Source of the DNA: Ampelomyces quisqualis
Lineage: Eukaryota; Ascomycota; Dothideomycetes; Pleosporales; Phaeosphaeriaceae
Direction of reading: 5' to 3'
DNA length: 64,000 nucleotides
Assembly: GCA_018398575.1 (NCBI GenBank)
Contig: JAGTXZ010000010.1
Span: 992,001-1,056,000 of the forward strand
The notes under the pieces were generated by a model that saw nothing but the letters and a program-made list of their open reading frames with translations, searched no databases and had not been told where the DNA came from. This document shows, piece after piece, positions 1 through 12,200 of this stretch; position 1 is the first letter of the stretch, and each line of letters starts with the position of its first letter. Made by a program: the position numbers and the translations under genes.

Positions 1-919
1 TACAGTGTACGCAGCTTGCAGCTAGCAAGAAAGTGTATAGCAGCCTACTTCTATCATGCATTTTAACATTAGTTTAAGACGTTTATGTTTTTAACTAGAT
101 AATTCTGCTCTATATTCCATAGATTTGTTTGTAAGGAGATTAGTTTCCCCTTTTCAACGCCAAGTTCGCTGTTAATATAGTAGTATTCCTTTGTTTAAGT
201 GTTCTCTCTTAGTATTAGCAACTAATATTGCAAATTGTGCAGTACGCAGTATCTTACAAAGAATACTATTATTGTCTGTTGTCTTGTGTTCTTGTATAAT
301 AGCCTTATCTCTTGTTAACATATCTTACAGTGTAGTATCTCCGCTTAGTGCTAGTATACTAGAGTGCTTAACTTCCTACGCTGCTGTCCTGCCTAGATGT
401 TACTGTACGTGCATAATTTCTTAACAACCCTACTCTTTTAGTCGCATAGATTATGTGCTACTGCTTTGGATTATTAATCTAGTCTTTAGCTAAATATAGT
501 TAGTGCTAGGTAATTATTCTTTAATTTTAGTGTTTGCTAGGCTAATGTTGTCTAGTTATTTTGGTTAATGCGCTAGCTAAAATACCAAAGATTGTAGGCC
601 CTGTAAGATAATTTGTGCAATAGCTATTCTTGTTCTAGTTAAGTATAGTATTATTACGCTTTTCTAACTATAACTACACTACAACATTGCTCTTGGTTTT
701 TACGCTTACAAATAGCCTAGCGTTGTCTTATTTTAAGTATATAGCATTCTTGTGTTTATATTAGCGCAGTCTTACTACCTAGTTACGTATATCTTTTTAG
801 CGTCTGTCTTGCAGCTCTACAGCTATCTATTTTATAGTTACCTGTTGCAGTGCTCCTAGCTTATTAATATATTGCCTATTGTTTGTAGTAAACTCTTACT
901 AACCTATATATACCTGCAG
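1..919. other. Degraded AT-rich sequence, nothing recognised
   Basis: RIP-type sequence full of stop codons in all frames. A short open stretch at 191-424 is too small and too biased to support a gene. It may be the remainder of the pogo-type element to its right or of an adjoining repeat. Confidence 0.5.
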
Positions 920-2330
920 TTAATCTATTATATCTATTGCTTTGCGGTGTAATAGTCTAGGGAGTAACAGTACCTTATAGTTCTCTTCTATCTTGTTTAG
1001 GCTGTATATTGCAACAATATAGTCTAAGAGGCAGGCTAGATCTTTGTAGTTAGGATCGCGCTCTTTAGGTAACTTAATAAAGCTCTTAACATCTATACTG
1101 TTAATAATGCGCATGTCTTTAAGCTAGTTAACTAAATTGTTAAGCTTGTAGTAAGTCTCTTAGAAGTTAGCTATACATAGCTGTAGGCTATAGTACATGT
1201 TTAGACATGTTAAGATCTGCTAGCTACTGTATATAGTCTTAGCTCTTATCTTGTTATACTACGCGCGATATCCCTAGTAAATAGCGTAAATAACATCTAT
1301 TGTCTTAGTAAGATGTTTGCCTATTATACTTTTCTCTACTATAAAGTGTAGGAAATAGGCGTAGACTTTAGCCTTCTATGCGTAGGTAATGCCTTAGTCT
1401 ATTAGTTAGTATAATGTTATACTACCTGTAGGCAGGAATATAACTCTATTGTATTAGTAAGCATTGTAACCTCTATTACTATAATAAGCCTGCAGTACAT
1501 TAATACTATACATACTAAACGTTCCGCAGCAATTGGCAGCTTATCTAAAGCTTAGCTACTGCGTATTTGTAAGGTAGGAACCTATTAATTAGTAACAATA
1601 CTTATCTGTTCATGCAGTTATTAAACCATTTCAGCTATTCTAGTATAATGTTAGTGTCTATTCAAGTAGAATTATTGTCCTAATAGATACAACTAAGACT
1701 ACAGATATTTAGGTTCTTCTTACTATCTATATAAGTTGTGTAGTTTAAGGATTCTATAAACTATAGAGGCACTTAGTCTAAGCTATCTACGTTTGTACAC
1801 AGCACACTAGTTATATACTCTCTATCTAGTCTAGGTCCAGCTCCTAGATTGTCTGCTAACATACATTAGGGCAAGTGTTTCTAGTATATACTAGCCTTGT
1901 CTATGTTATATAAATCCTTAGGCGCGTATCTACTTACTACGTTGCAAATCTCTTCTATTATAAGCTTAGTGTTCTCAACTGTTATACTACTATAGTTGCC
2001 TACTGTTTTTGCAAACTGTTTATGTAACTGCACGCTGTGTCGTTGTTTATATATAGTAAGCCATCTGTTATTAAACTCTAGTATTTTGCAGCCATTATAT
2101 TTAGGCAGCTGTTGCCAAAGTTAACGTACAGTTTTGCAAATTATATTATTAGTAACATTAACGTAGGCTGCCTGTAACTCTATATACTAGTTATTTAGAG
2201 CTACCTTAAGAGTTTCCTATTACAGACACCTATTGTGCGCATAGTTATAGCTAGTGTATTTGGTTTTGTTACTGTCTAGGTGTTCTTGCGTTGTTAAGAG
2301 AATATTAGTTACATTATTTAGTTACATATA
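920..2330 (-). pseudogene. Relic of a pogo/Tc5-type DDE transposase
   Basis: Read on the minus strand with TAR as former Gln, this stretch follows the fungal pogo/Fot1-like transposase layout. First comes a CENP-B/Tc5-type DNA-binding segment with N-N-R-W-L-x2-Y-K-Q-R-H at about 2,080-2,050. Next is the linker R-Y-A-P-K-D-L-Y-N-I-D leading to the first catalytic Asp block (about 1,930-1,890; family form YNMDETG, here YNIDKAS). Then follow R-x2-I-T-x2-L-C-x-N, a W-L-K-W-F segment before the second Asp block, and after a frame change near 1,480 an L-I-D-Q-G block (family form PLDQGI). The C-terminal part ends in an open stretch at 1,114-920. Key acidic residues are changed and several stops are present, so it is not functional. 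The family assignment is by motif order, from memory of the family. Confidence 0.7.
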
Positions 2331-2736
2331 GCAGCAAAAGGCTCTGGTAGCCTATATAGCAAGTTATTGTAGTGTTAAATACAGAAACAATACCTTATGT
2401 TTGCAAACCTTAACACGTTCTGCAATAGTCTAGGCACAACCATATTACTAGTTAGGCGTTAGACCTTAACCTATCTATAAACTAGATAATATAGGCTTAA
2501 TGTTGTAGTAGTAGAATAACTATAGAAACTAGATGTATTTATAATAAGTAATCTACTATCTAATATAGTAAAGACAATACACTTGCGCATACTAATACTC
2601 TAGTAGCTACTTATAGCATTTAATATAAAACAAAATCCAAACTCAGCCTCAAACCTATACTAGTATTATTATAGCACCAATTAGTTGCTCCAGGTGCCTA
2701 TTGCAGTAGATGGCTCGCAATTAACGCTAACAGTAC
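2331..2736. other. Degraded AT-rich spacer
   Basis: RIP-type sequence between the pogo-type relic and the 101-bp repeat array. It probably contains the 5' end of the relic. Nothing else is recognised. Confidence 0.4.
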
Positions 2737-3103
2737 TCTCTAGTAAATAATAGTTGTAGACAGTGCAACGCAACTATAGCTACTAGTTATTAAAAGAGCC
2801 TACTACAGTAGTAGGTTACGTGCAGCACTAGTAGTATTCTCTAGTAGACAATAGTCGCTAACAGTGCAACGCAACTATAGCTACTAGTAGTTAGAAGAGC
2901 CTGCTGCAGTAGTAAGTTGCGTGCAGCACTAGTAGTATTCTCTAGTAGATAACAGTTGCTAACAGTGTAACGCAACTGTAGCTACTAGTTATTAAAAGAG
3001 CCTACTACAGTAGTAGGTAGTGTGTAGTACTAGTAGTATTCTCTAGTAGACAACAGTTGCTAACAGTGCAACGTAACTATAGCTGCTAGTTGTTAGAAGA
3101 GCC
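2737..3103. repeat. Tandem repeat, about 101-bp period, 3.6 copies
   Basis: The phrase CTCTAGTA followed by GCAACGCAACTATAGCTACT and a CTACAGTAGTAG-like block recurs with unit starts at about 2,737, 2,839, 2,940 and 3,041, giving a period of 101-102 bp. Copies differ mainly by C/T and G/A exchanges, as expected after RIP of a tandem array. The last copy breaks off at about 3,103. Confidence 0.85.
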
Positions 3104-3704
3104 TAATTGTAGAGATTAATACGTTCAAAGTGTTTGCTGCCTTATATACTATACACAAGATTTATAAAGCATTACGCGTTACCTCTTGTATATATTCTTC
3201 TCTACTAAGCGTCTCTAAGACAAACAAATGCAGGCCTGTTATTTTAATTTATACAGGTGTCCTTTAAAGTCTTAGTTGTACCTACTAGTGTAGTAGGTAT
3301 CCTTTTTGTTACTAGCTAGTAGCATCTTAGTGTAGATAAGTTTAATGCGCGTAACTTCTTCGCATTAATAGAAGTTCTTAAAGCTATAATAAAGCTTAGT
3401 AATAATAGAGGACTTAATGTTGTGTAAGTTGTAGTTAGAATATCTTAATATCTAGACGTTAGATTGCTACTTGTAGGGTCTAACAGAAATGCATTATATA
3501 TAGTATAAGAGAGGTTGCAGCTACTTAGGTAGGCTTTGCTGTTAAAGAGCCTAATAAGAGTACTAGGATAGAGATGTCTTAACAAACAACTGCAACTCTA
3601 CGTCGTCCTTAATTTTCGCCTGTAACAATATATAGACAAAAGCATGTAAATTGTAGTTATATCTCTAATATCTTCTAGTTACCTAATAGTATAAGAATTG
3701 CGTT
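3104..3704. other. Degraded AT-rich spacer
   Basis: RIP-type sequence between two tandem arrays. No motif or frame recognised. Confidence 0.4.
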
Positions 3705-4458
3705 CTTAAGTTAGGCTAAGTTGTTAATGTATATTGCAAGACATAACAAAGTTGTTGCAACAACAGCGCTCTTAAGTTAGGCTAAGTTGTTAATGTGCGC
3801 ACTAGAATGCTATTATAGTTATTGTTGTAGAGATCCTTACTTTTAAACACGCTATAAGGTATCTTAGTCAAGTAATAGTATTGCAGGACATAACAAAGTT
3901 ATTGCAACAATAGCACTCTTAAGTTAGGCTAAGTTGTTAATGTGCGCATTAGGATACTATTATAGCTATTGTTGTAGAGATCCTTACTTTTAAACACGCT
4001 ATAAGGTATCTTAGTTAAGTAATAGTGTTATAGGATATAACAAAGTTGTTGCAATAATAGCGCTCTTAAGTTAGGCTAAGTTGTTAATATGCGCACTAGG
4101 ATGCTATTGTAGTTGTTGTTATAGAGATCCTCGCTTTTAAACACGCTATAAGGTATCTTAGTTAAGTAATAGTATTGCAGGATATAATAAAGTTATTGCA
4201 ACAACAGCGCTCTTAAGTTAGGCTAAGTTGTTAATATGCGTATTAGGATGCTATTGTAGCTGTTGTTGTAGAGATCCTCGCTTTCAAACACGCTATAAGG
4301 TATCTTAGTTAAGTAATAGTGTTGCAGGACATAACAAAGTTGTTGCAACAACAGCGCTTTTAAGTTAGGCTAAGTTGTTAATGTACGCTCTAGAATGCTA
4401 TTATAGCTGTTATTGTAGAGATCCTTGTTATTAAACACGTTATAAGGTATCTTAGTTA
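3705..4458. repeat. Tandem repeat with 147-bp period, about 5 copies
   Basis: The phrase CTTAAGTTAGGCTAAGTTGT starts at 3,705 (a shortened unit), 3,771, 3,918, 4,065, 4,212 and 4,359 (here TTTAAG). From 3,771 on the spacing is exactly 147 bp four times running. Each unit also carries a GTAGAGATCCT..AAACACGCTATAAGGTATCTTAG block and a GTTGCAACAACAGCG block. Copies differ chiefly by RIP-type transitions and not by indels. The final unit is cut at about 4,458. Confidence 0.9.
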
Positions 4459-4756
4459 AGCTACAACATCTAAACAGCTACTAAAGGGTCTATCTAGGAT
4501 ATAAATTTACTTCTATACTAGTAGGCTAAGAAGTAGCGCAGGTGTAGTGCTAACAATATAGTAAAGCTTAGTTCTAAATTTTTAAACTACACAAACATAT
4601 AGACGTAATAGGTATAGTTTTAGTTTTATAAGAATAAAAATATAATAAAGAATTAAGTCTTTTAGACTTACAAGAAATATATATATAAAGACAGTAATAT
4701 TAAATTAGAAGTATAAGTTACGTGTTAAGAAGCGGCCGCATATATAGGCACATAAG

Positions 4757-5055
4757 TAAATTTATCTCTAGTTTTAAGGTTAGAAAAGTGTAAGGAGGCG
4801 CAAGTGTATAATAGATAAAAATAATACTAGGTTCTGTGTATGTTTTAACAAAAGACTGTTACCTTAACCCTAAGACTAGAGACACATAGGTAAATTTATC
4901 TCTAGTTTTAAGGTTAGGGAAGTGTAAAAAGGCGCAAGTATATAATAGATAAAAATAACACTAGGTTCTGTGTATATTTTAACAAAAGACTATTACCTTA
5001 ACTCTAAGACTAGAGACATATAGGTAAATTTATCTCTAGTTTTAAGGTTAGGAAA
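4757..5055. repeat. Tandem repeat with 134-bp period, about 2.2 copies
   Basis: The phrase TAAATTTATCTCTAGTTTTA starts at 4,757, 4,891 and 5,025, giving a period of exactly 134 bp. The unit also carries GGCGCAAGT and TAGGTTCTGTGTAT blocks. The third copy stops after about 30 bp. Confidence 0.85.
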
Positions 5056-6599
5056 ACGTATATATAGCAAGAGGCAGAGAGTAGCTAGCTAGTAAGGCTA
5101 TTATATGCTCTATTAGCGCTAATAGTTTAAGAGCAAGCAGCACGTAGATGCGTTTAATATATAGCAGTTTGTTAACAGTCTTTGTTACTATTTAGCTCTT
5201 GTTGTATTTGCATATTAAGGCAAGTTGGAACAGTAGTCTCTAGTAGATAACTATCCTATACTGTGCCAGAGAAAGAATATAAATTGGATCTGCAGGCATT
5301 TTAAAACCAGAAAAGATCAAATATACTAGCCGCTCAGAACATTAGTTAACACTGTATATAAATTATACTTATTATTTCTTACTATTAAGTAATTGCCTAC
5401 ACTTGTTACTAGTCTTACCTATAGTATATATAGTACACTATTCTACCTACTTCTATTTGTACTAAGCCTAGCTACCTTAGTACAAGTTGTATATTAGGCC
5501 GCTAGAGCTACTAGTCTATTTTTTTTATACTTTTAAACCTTGTACGTGTCTACTTACAGGTATACTTACCTTTTTAGGTGTTTGGGTTCTACTGTATATA
5601 TTCCAAACGCGCAGTAACTTGTTTATTCCAGGGTGTTAATATTTTTTAGCGTAATAATTATTATTAATATTAATCTTTATTAAGCTGTGTTAGCTAGCCT
5701 AACTAATTAGGTTGTTAACAAGTAAGCTCTAGTGTAATAACGTAACAGTTGTTAGAGTAATAAGGAACATTAAAAGAAAGAAAAATATTAGTTGTTGCGC
5801 CTACAACTATTAGTATAGTTCTGTACACAGGTTAGGTAACTGTTGGCTACAGTAGACTTTAGTAGACTACTATAGATAACAGACTGTGCAGCACAGGATA
5901 GATGCTGCTAGTAACTACCTTAACACTACGTAACTAATGTTAATACTATTTTGGCACACTTAGTCTCCTTACATCTAAACTATAGAGTTGTGCACAAACA
6001 AATTAGTAATAGATTGTATATATATACTATGTAGCTTTTACACTAAGACGTACGCAGGACTTATTAAATACAGTGCTTAATGCTAGATGCGTTGCTACCT
6101 ACTACCTAACAATACGCTAGTTATAACTCCTAACACTATAATATAATAGTACAGCTTTAATAGCTATAACGCAATAGATGCTACTCTAGACAACGCAGCA
6201 CTTGCTTTATACAGCAACACCTTATATAAACGCAACTACACTCTAGCTAAATATAAGGCAATAGAGCAGATAGGCCTAATGTTAGCGTCTACACAAGGAT
6301 AGGACAAGCTGTTTAAGACAGCAAGTAGACAGCACACTAGCGAACCTTTTAGTTTAGAAACAGCAGACGCAAAGCAGTAGGCTACACGCAGCTAAACAGC
6401 GCACGCGTGCTAACACTAATAGGAATAATATAGTAGGGCCCTTTAGTTCTCTTTTTGCACTAGCGTTTGCATTGTAGCTGCAAAGGATAAAATGCACATT
6501 AGGTAATATTAACAGCCTCTTTACTAACACACAGCTACACAAGCTACATTTACAGCTGCAGTTCCAATTAGAGCGCTAGTAGTAGCAGGCTATGTTAAA
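5056..6599. other. Degraded sequence upstream of the Plavaka relic
   Basis: RIP-type DNA. From about 6,100 on, the plus strand has coding-like stretches broken by TAA/TAG. They could be the N-terminal part of the Plavaka-type unit (normally a C2H2 finger followed by a long linker), but I could not find the zinc-finger residues or hold a single frame. The left end of the element was not located. Confidence 0.35.
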
Positions 6600-9040
6600 C
6601 ATTTAATCTAGGCTATAAGATAACATATAGATACAAGAGGACGTAGCAATTACATCTAAGTTACTAAACTTCTAACCTAACTAACATATATTTATATACT
6701 AGGATATTATATTACAGATTACCTTTATACTTAGTTATTGCCTATTTGCTAACAAGATAGTTTACGCACCTAGCTATTCTTTTACAAGCACACCTAACAA
6801 ACTTACAAGAGTGTATTACAAACTACACTTAGAGGATTAGTAGTAGTTAATATAACAGCGCTTGCTAGATAGTGCAACTCTTATGCTAGTTATACTAGTA
6901 GTAGACAAAACACAGTTATCTATAATATCTAGCAACGTAGCAGCATAGCTAATATATGTTACTATTAGAAATCTTAACTGTAAGGCACAACAACGCAGAA
7001 CAATACCTAGAATACTACTAGCTAGATTTATCCTAACAGCTAAGCTTTTAGATCCTATTCTAAAGAGTAAAGTGTATTATTACTATATAGGCAAACTGTT
7101 GTTGCGTAAGTACTAACTACAGCGTTAACAACAGAGGGTTACTATAGAGAACAGACGCTAACTAGCAACTACAGCACTTAAAGAGGCTGCTAAATACAGC
7201 ATACAGCTAGAGTGTACTAACTAACAGACGCAACAGTGTTACTTAACTATTTGTGTAATTCTAGCTAACTATAAAGAGCAAGTGCTACTAACAGGTGTAA
7301 AGAAAAACAGACACTATACTTAATATATAGTACTACTAGACAAATAAGAGAACTTGTGCAATAAATATCTGTAGCAAACAGAAGAGTATATACGCTTACA
7401 ACAGGGTTGTTGTCTTAATAAAGGATACAAGGATTACGTTTATCTAGTAAAGTGCTTTGGCTAAAATTACTACAACTTTAATATACACAAGTTGTTAGCT
7501 ACAGATACATTGCATCTACTGCTTAAGGGGTTAGTTATAAAGATATTAGAATTTACAGAAGACATGCTAATAGACATACACCCTAGACAAAAAAAGGGCT
7601 AAAATAGTGCTGCAGTTCTAGTAGTAGAAGATAATAGCTATGCCTAGTTAAATAAAAGGTTTTGCTAGGTTAAGCATAACACTAGACTAAAACAGTTTAA
7701 TAACAAGAGGGCTTTTACAGAAGTGTTGCAGTAGACTAGCGCAGAATAAAAAGTAGTAATTTGCTAATTTATAGTAGTAGTGTCTCTTCTACTAGCAACT
7801 AAGGCACTATACGCGTTGCATTTTATTTAGGCTGCGTGCAATCTACTAGTACTCTTATAATACAAGAGTTATAACAAAAACACGTTAGGGTATATATTGT
7901 TAGCTATTAAACAAATAGATGTTCTAAAAGAAGAGTTTCAACCTTTTAGACAGATGCAAGGAGAAGAAAAGGATTTTAACTACCCTAAATAGCACGCGCT
8001 AACCTATATTATTAACAATATCTATATGTATAGAGCTCTTAATAGCATATGCACTAGAATAAACAGCAAGGCCTACTATATTACAATAGTAAAACAATTC
8101 TACCTAATAACAAACAAGAGAGATTTTCTTACGCAGATCTGCCTCTACAACTCTAGATAGCTTGCGCTTATAGCGTTTAAACATAAGATAGTTATAGACT
8201 AAAGTTAACAGTGCACTACTGCTAACTAGCGCAAGCACACCTTTACTACAAGCGTATTAACAGCAATACTATTTAAACAACTTAGATAGTCTATACTAGG
8301 CATGTTACTAAATTCTATTATGCTGCCTCTTAGCAAGGTTACTACATATATTACGTTGCTAGACTTTACATATACTGCTGCAGTATTTGTCTAACACTAC
8401 TATTAGAAGGTAACTAGCTGCCTTATTACCCTATATAATAAAGACAGACAAGACTCTAACTCTTACTAGGTAAACAGAATAAATATAAAAATACACTCTT
8501 CTATAAGATGCTTAAGGCTATTAGGCAAACGCTATAACAACTCTAAACATTGCAAAGAAGATATTGTGCAATACACGCCCAACTAGCATAGGACTAGAAA
8601 ATGGCGCAAAGATTACGTATAGGTGCAAGAGTTTAAATATAAGGACTATACGCAACTGTCTTAGACTATTGCAAATAGTAGAGCTGCAGCTTAGGTGCAC
8701 CTAATACTTATATTTATTAACAACAAACACTAAGACAAGGATAGAAAGAAATATAAGTATACAGGTGCCTTCTGCAAGGTTATAGCGTTTAACAATAATA
8801 GTTAAATTAATAATACAACAGAGATGCTAAGCGTGCGCTACTGCACATACAGTATAAAGACCAAGCAACACATATTATAAGCATTTAAGGTATACAACAT
8901 AACAACTATTATTCGCCCTATACACTTAGTACTAAAGGATCTACCTACACTTAATAATAAGGTCCCTGTTTCTTATTATATAAATAATTACATTAATTGA
9001 GACAAATATAATAGACTGTATTCTTTTATGTTTAATTAAG
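6600..9040 (+). pseudogene. Relic of a Plavaka (KDZ-type) transposase
   Basis: One plus-strand frame, read with TAR as former Gln, runs through this whole stretch and carries the landmark blocks of fungal Plavaka transposases in the right order. There is a segment ending in a Q-x-R-L-L-D-S-A-T-L block, then V-V-D-K-T-Q-L-S at about 6,898-6,921 (family form SDKTQL). After it come a Y-V-T-I-R-N block and a L-L-A-R-F block (family form YLTIGNI..LLGYLP). Next is L-H-L-L-L-K-G at 7,510-7,530, a long helical part including F-x-P-F-R and a H-A-L-T-Y-I-I block near 7,980-8,020, and a C-terminal R-P-I-H-L-V block at 8,914-8,931 followed by a Y-Y-I-N-N-Y-I-N segment. The frame has many TAA/TAG codons but no detected frameshift, so it is dead by point mutation. 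Family assignment rests on motif order from memory. Confidence 0.75.
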
Positions 9041-10090
9041 ACTAGACACGTACAGTGCAGAATTATAAACAGAAGTAAGTGTAGTAAGACAACTAGTATG
9101 TAGCGTTAGACACAGTAAATAGAATTGTATATCTAATAATAGCTCTACTGTTGCTTTAGCCTACCTAATAGAACGCAAACCTGCTAACATAACAAGCACT
9201 ATAACATAGGACTATAGCGCAAGACTGCTAACGCAACCTCCTTACTACACACTATATACTACTACAAACGCGTAATAATAGCAACTCTTATCTACGTACG
9301 TAAGTATTACAGAGATATTGCAACAGTTACCTAGAATTGCTAGTTAGTACAGACAGAAGAATAGCACTACTGCAGCAACACTAGACACAATTGTTAAAAG
9401 ACAGTATATATAATATAATGCAACTAATAGCAGAAGAATATAACTTAATATACTCTAACGTAGAATAAGAGATAAGGAGGTAAAAGATACTAGGCTGTTC
9501 TCTATAGACAACTACAGCAAAAGAACACCTACAGCAAATTATAAGAGCAATTGCATTACAACAGAACAGACTACTATAAAACGCAGCTAACAGTTGCCTT
9601 ATCTAGACAATTACACACTTTACTATCTAATGTAACTACAACGCAGCCTAACAGATGCGCTTGCAACAAAACAAAACTAAACTAAACAATAATTAGGAGC
9701 AAGCTTTGCTAAATAGAAACCTGCGTAGAAAGATAATAGAAATGGTTGACAAAGAGTTAAGTATAACACAAATTACCTCTAACATAACAACTATATTAGT
9801 GTTAAACGCAACTAGAAACAAGCACACTCTTATTAGGACAAACTAGCTATTGTATACACACTACAACCTGCTAGCAATAGACAAGTATATTAATAACCTT
9901 AATTACAATTTGTTTATATAGACATTAGAGCACAAATTAGGCTTTAAAAGTAAATGCAACAGTATATATTACTACACAAAGAAAGGAGATAGATAGGCGC
10001 AAATACAGATATCTATAAAGGCACGCTAGCACAGCATATTACAAGAGACAGTTGCATTAAAGATACACTAGGCGTTATTTACAATTAAAC
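9041..10090 (+). pseudogene. Same-frame downstream extension of the Plavaka relic
   Basis: The same plus-strand frame as the Plavaka relic stays protein-like for about another 350 codons when TAR is read as Gln. The recovered protein is rich in Gln, Leu, Asn and charged residues, suggestive of coiled coil. It includes R-R-K-I-I-E-M-V-D-K-E-L at about 9,724-9,760. It may be a C-terminal extension of the transposase or a second gene separated only by a mutated stop. I do not recognise a family. Confidence 0.4.
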
Positions 10091-10173
10091 TACAAACATA
10101 ACTAGTATAGTAGTATACTAGATCTGTACTAACAACTTACTAGGTAAATAGTTTTCTGCGTGCAGGGCTACTA

Positions 10174-10535
10174 GATTGCCTATATTGCGCGCACAACTAT
10201 TTATACTAATAGTAAACAACTGTTGTGTACGCTAATATTTAGTAAAGAACAGAGGAATAGAAGAGCACCTAATTGCCTATATCGCGCGCACTACTATTTA
10301 TGCTAACAGTAGACAACTATTATATACGCTAACATTTAGTTAAGGACAAAAGAGTACCTAATTACCTATATCGCGCGCACAACTATTTGTGCTAATAGTA
10401 GACAACTATTATATACGCTAGCACGCAATTAAGGATAGAGAGAAAGGCTAATTGCCTATATTGCGCGCACAACTATTTGTGCTAACAGTAGACAACTATT
10501 ATGTACGCTAGCACGTAGTTAAGGATAAGAGGCTA
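10174..10535. repeat. Tandem repeat, 90-98-bp period, 4 copies
   Basis: ATTGCCTATAT(C/T)GCGCGCAC followed by AACTATTTGTGCTAA and GACAACTATTATATACGCTA recurs with starts at 10,174, 10,272, 10,361 and 10,451. Spacings are 98, 89 and 90 bp, the variation falling in the unit's last third. The GCGCGCAC core is fully preserved in all copies. It lies just after the 3' end of the Plavaka-type frame, where subterminal repeats of a transposon would be expected. Confidence 0.85.
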
Positions 10536-10763
10536 TCTAATCAAACAGCCTAACTGCTACGCTCTAGCAGAATTCAAGGCAATATTAGACTGTATGTGTT
10601 ATAAAAACCCTACTTATGCCTGTAAAGTAAAAACTCTATTGCGCTACATATATTGCTTACTTCTACTACTCTTACTAATAGTTCTCTAATATTTAAAGAG
10701 CAAGCGCTTGCTCTATATACTTTGTACCAAGTAGCAAATTTAAGTAATGTTAGCAGCACACTA

Positions 10764-12200
10764 TGTCTCTATCTAAACAAGCGCTAAAACAAGCGCTAAT
10801 AGACAATAGTGCAAAGGTTAGGCTCCTAGAGGATGTAACCCTAGAACTAATATACTAAAAACTAAGACGCTGCAGAAACCAAAAACTGTCTAGACTCTAA
10901 CGCTACTGTCCTTAAGCCTTAACTCTAGGATTAAAACAGAAGTATAACTAACTGCTACACTAGCCTAACCAAAAAGTTACCTAATAAGACAGCTTAGAGA
11001 TCAAATACTATATACTTCTGGATCTGCAGCCTTACTTGCTTGTTAACAAGAGAAATCTAGACGCAGCAGTAGCATAAGCATAATAAGCTAACACAAACCA
11101 AAAACCTATAGAACTAACACACAGAAAACGTTAGTAGTTGAAAGAGAACTGCTATTAGACTTAAGGCTATTACATTATAGGAAGATGCCTTGTTGTGCAT
11201 AATTAAGTAGTTCTAACTATTACAGAGTTGCAACCCTTCTTATCTAGTGCAGACCTATTTAGGTTACTACTATAGAGGAAAGAAAAACGCTAGGCAAAGA
11301 AAAGTGTGTTACTAGAAAACAAGACTACACTAAAGAAGGCAAGAGTTATTCTAGTAACGCAACTACTTACTAACAACAGAAAGACGCTATATAGTATAGT
11401 AATAACGCTATAGCTTAATATATACAGGCATATATACGCCTAAATACTGCTAGACGCTTAGACAGAAGTATAGAATACTCTACTGTTGTTAGTTTAATTG
11501 CATATTAGCTTAACACTGTGCAAAGAAGCTGCCTACTATATAGGTACTGTTGCAGCCTGCTAAGGACAGTAGCTAACAGTAGGCACCTAGATACTAGACA
11601 TGTGCAGCAACTTGTAGACCTACGTAATAAGGCAAGGACAACTAGAAATTACTAGTGCTTACACATTAAACTACCTAGACAGATAGGTTCTTAAGCCTAG
11701 CAAACTGCTTAAAGACTTTGTTTACCTACTATAAGACCTAAAGAACGCAAGTATACTTCTAAAACAGCTATGCTAGCTAACTAAAGACAGCCTAAATCTA
11801 CTAGATTTTTAAACCCTAGTCTTGCAGCAGTAATAGCATAGTTATTCTATAATAACAGAAAATAGAGCATTGCTGCAATAACTAGGAATTAAGAGAAGTT
11901 TAATAAACTAAGTGCAAATATAGTAGCACTAATAGGCTTAGTTATATTTAACGCAATAAGGGAATTTAATAACAACAGTACTAGGAAAACTATACTCTTC
12001 TATAGATACACTATAGAGAGTATATTGCAAGTTCTACATATAGTATTAGCTAACAGAAAGTAGACTACTTTAATGCTATTTGCGAAAAATAGAAGAACCT
12101 AGGAGGCATTTAATAGATTCTTATATAGGACAATATACAACAGGATATTACTATACACACAAACTAACAAGAGAACAATAGGGCTAACGTTTTAGTGCTA
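10764..12200 (+). pseudogene. Relic of an unrecognised coding unit
   Basis: After an ATG at 10,764, preceded by a TATAAAA-like stretch at about 10,600, the plus strand reads M-S-L-S-K-Q-A-L-K-Q-A-L and stays protein-like for more than 400 codons if TAA/TAG are taken as former Gln. The recovered protein is Leu/Gln rich with few aromatic clusters. From about 11,890 a second frame also looks coding (N-K-L-S-A-N-I-V-A-L-I-G-L), so a frameshift or intron is possible there. It has no domain that I can name. Confidence 0.4.

Noticed and set aside
191..424. 77-codon frame at the left end
   Set aside because: Low-complexity translation in RIP DNA with no motif; expected by chance.
4730..4741. A GCGGCCGC (NotI) site in very AT-rich DNA, possibly a cloning remnant
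   Set aside because: The flanks are continuous RIP-type sequence with no vector-like bases. GC-only sequence has no CpA/TpG and so survives RIP; this is a plausible natural site.
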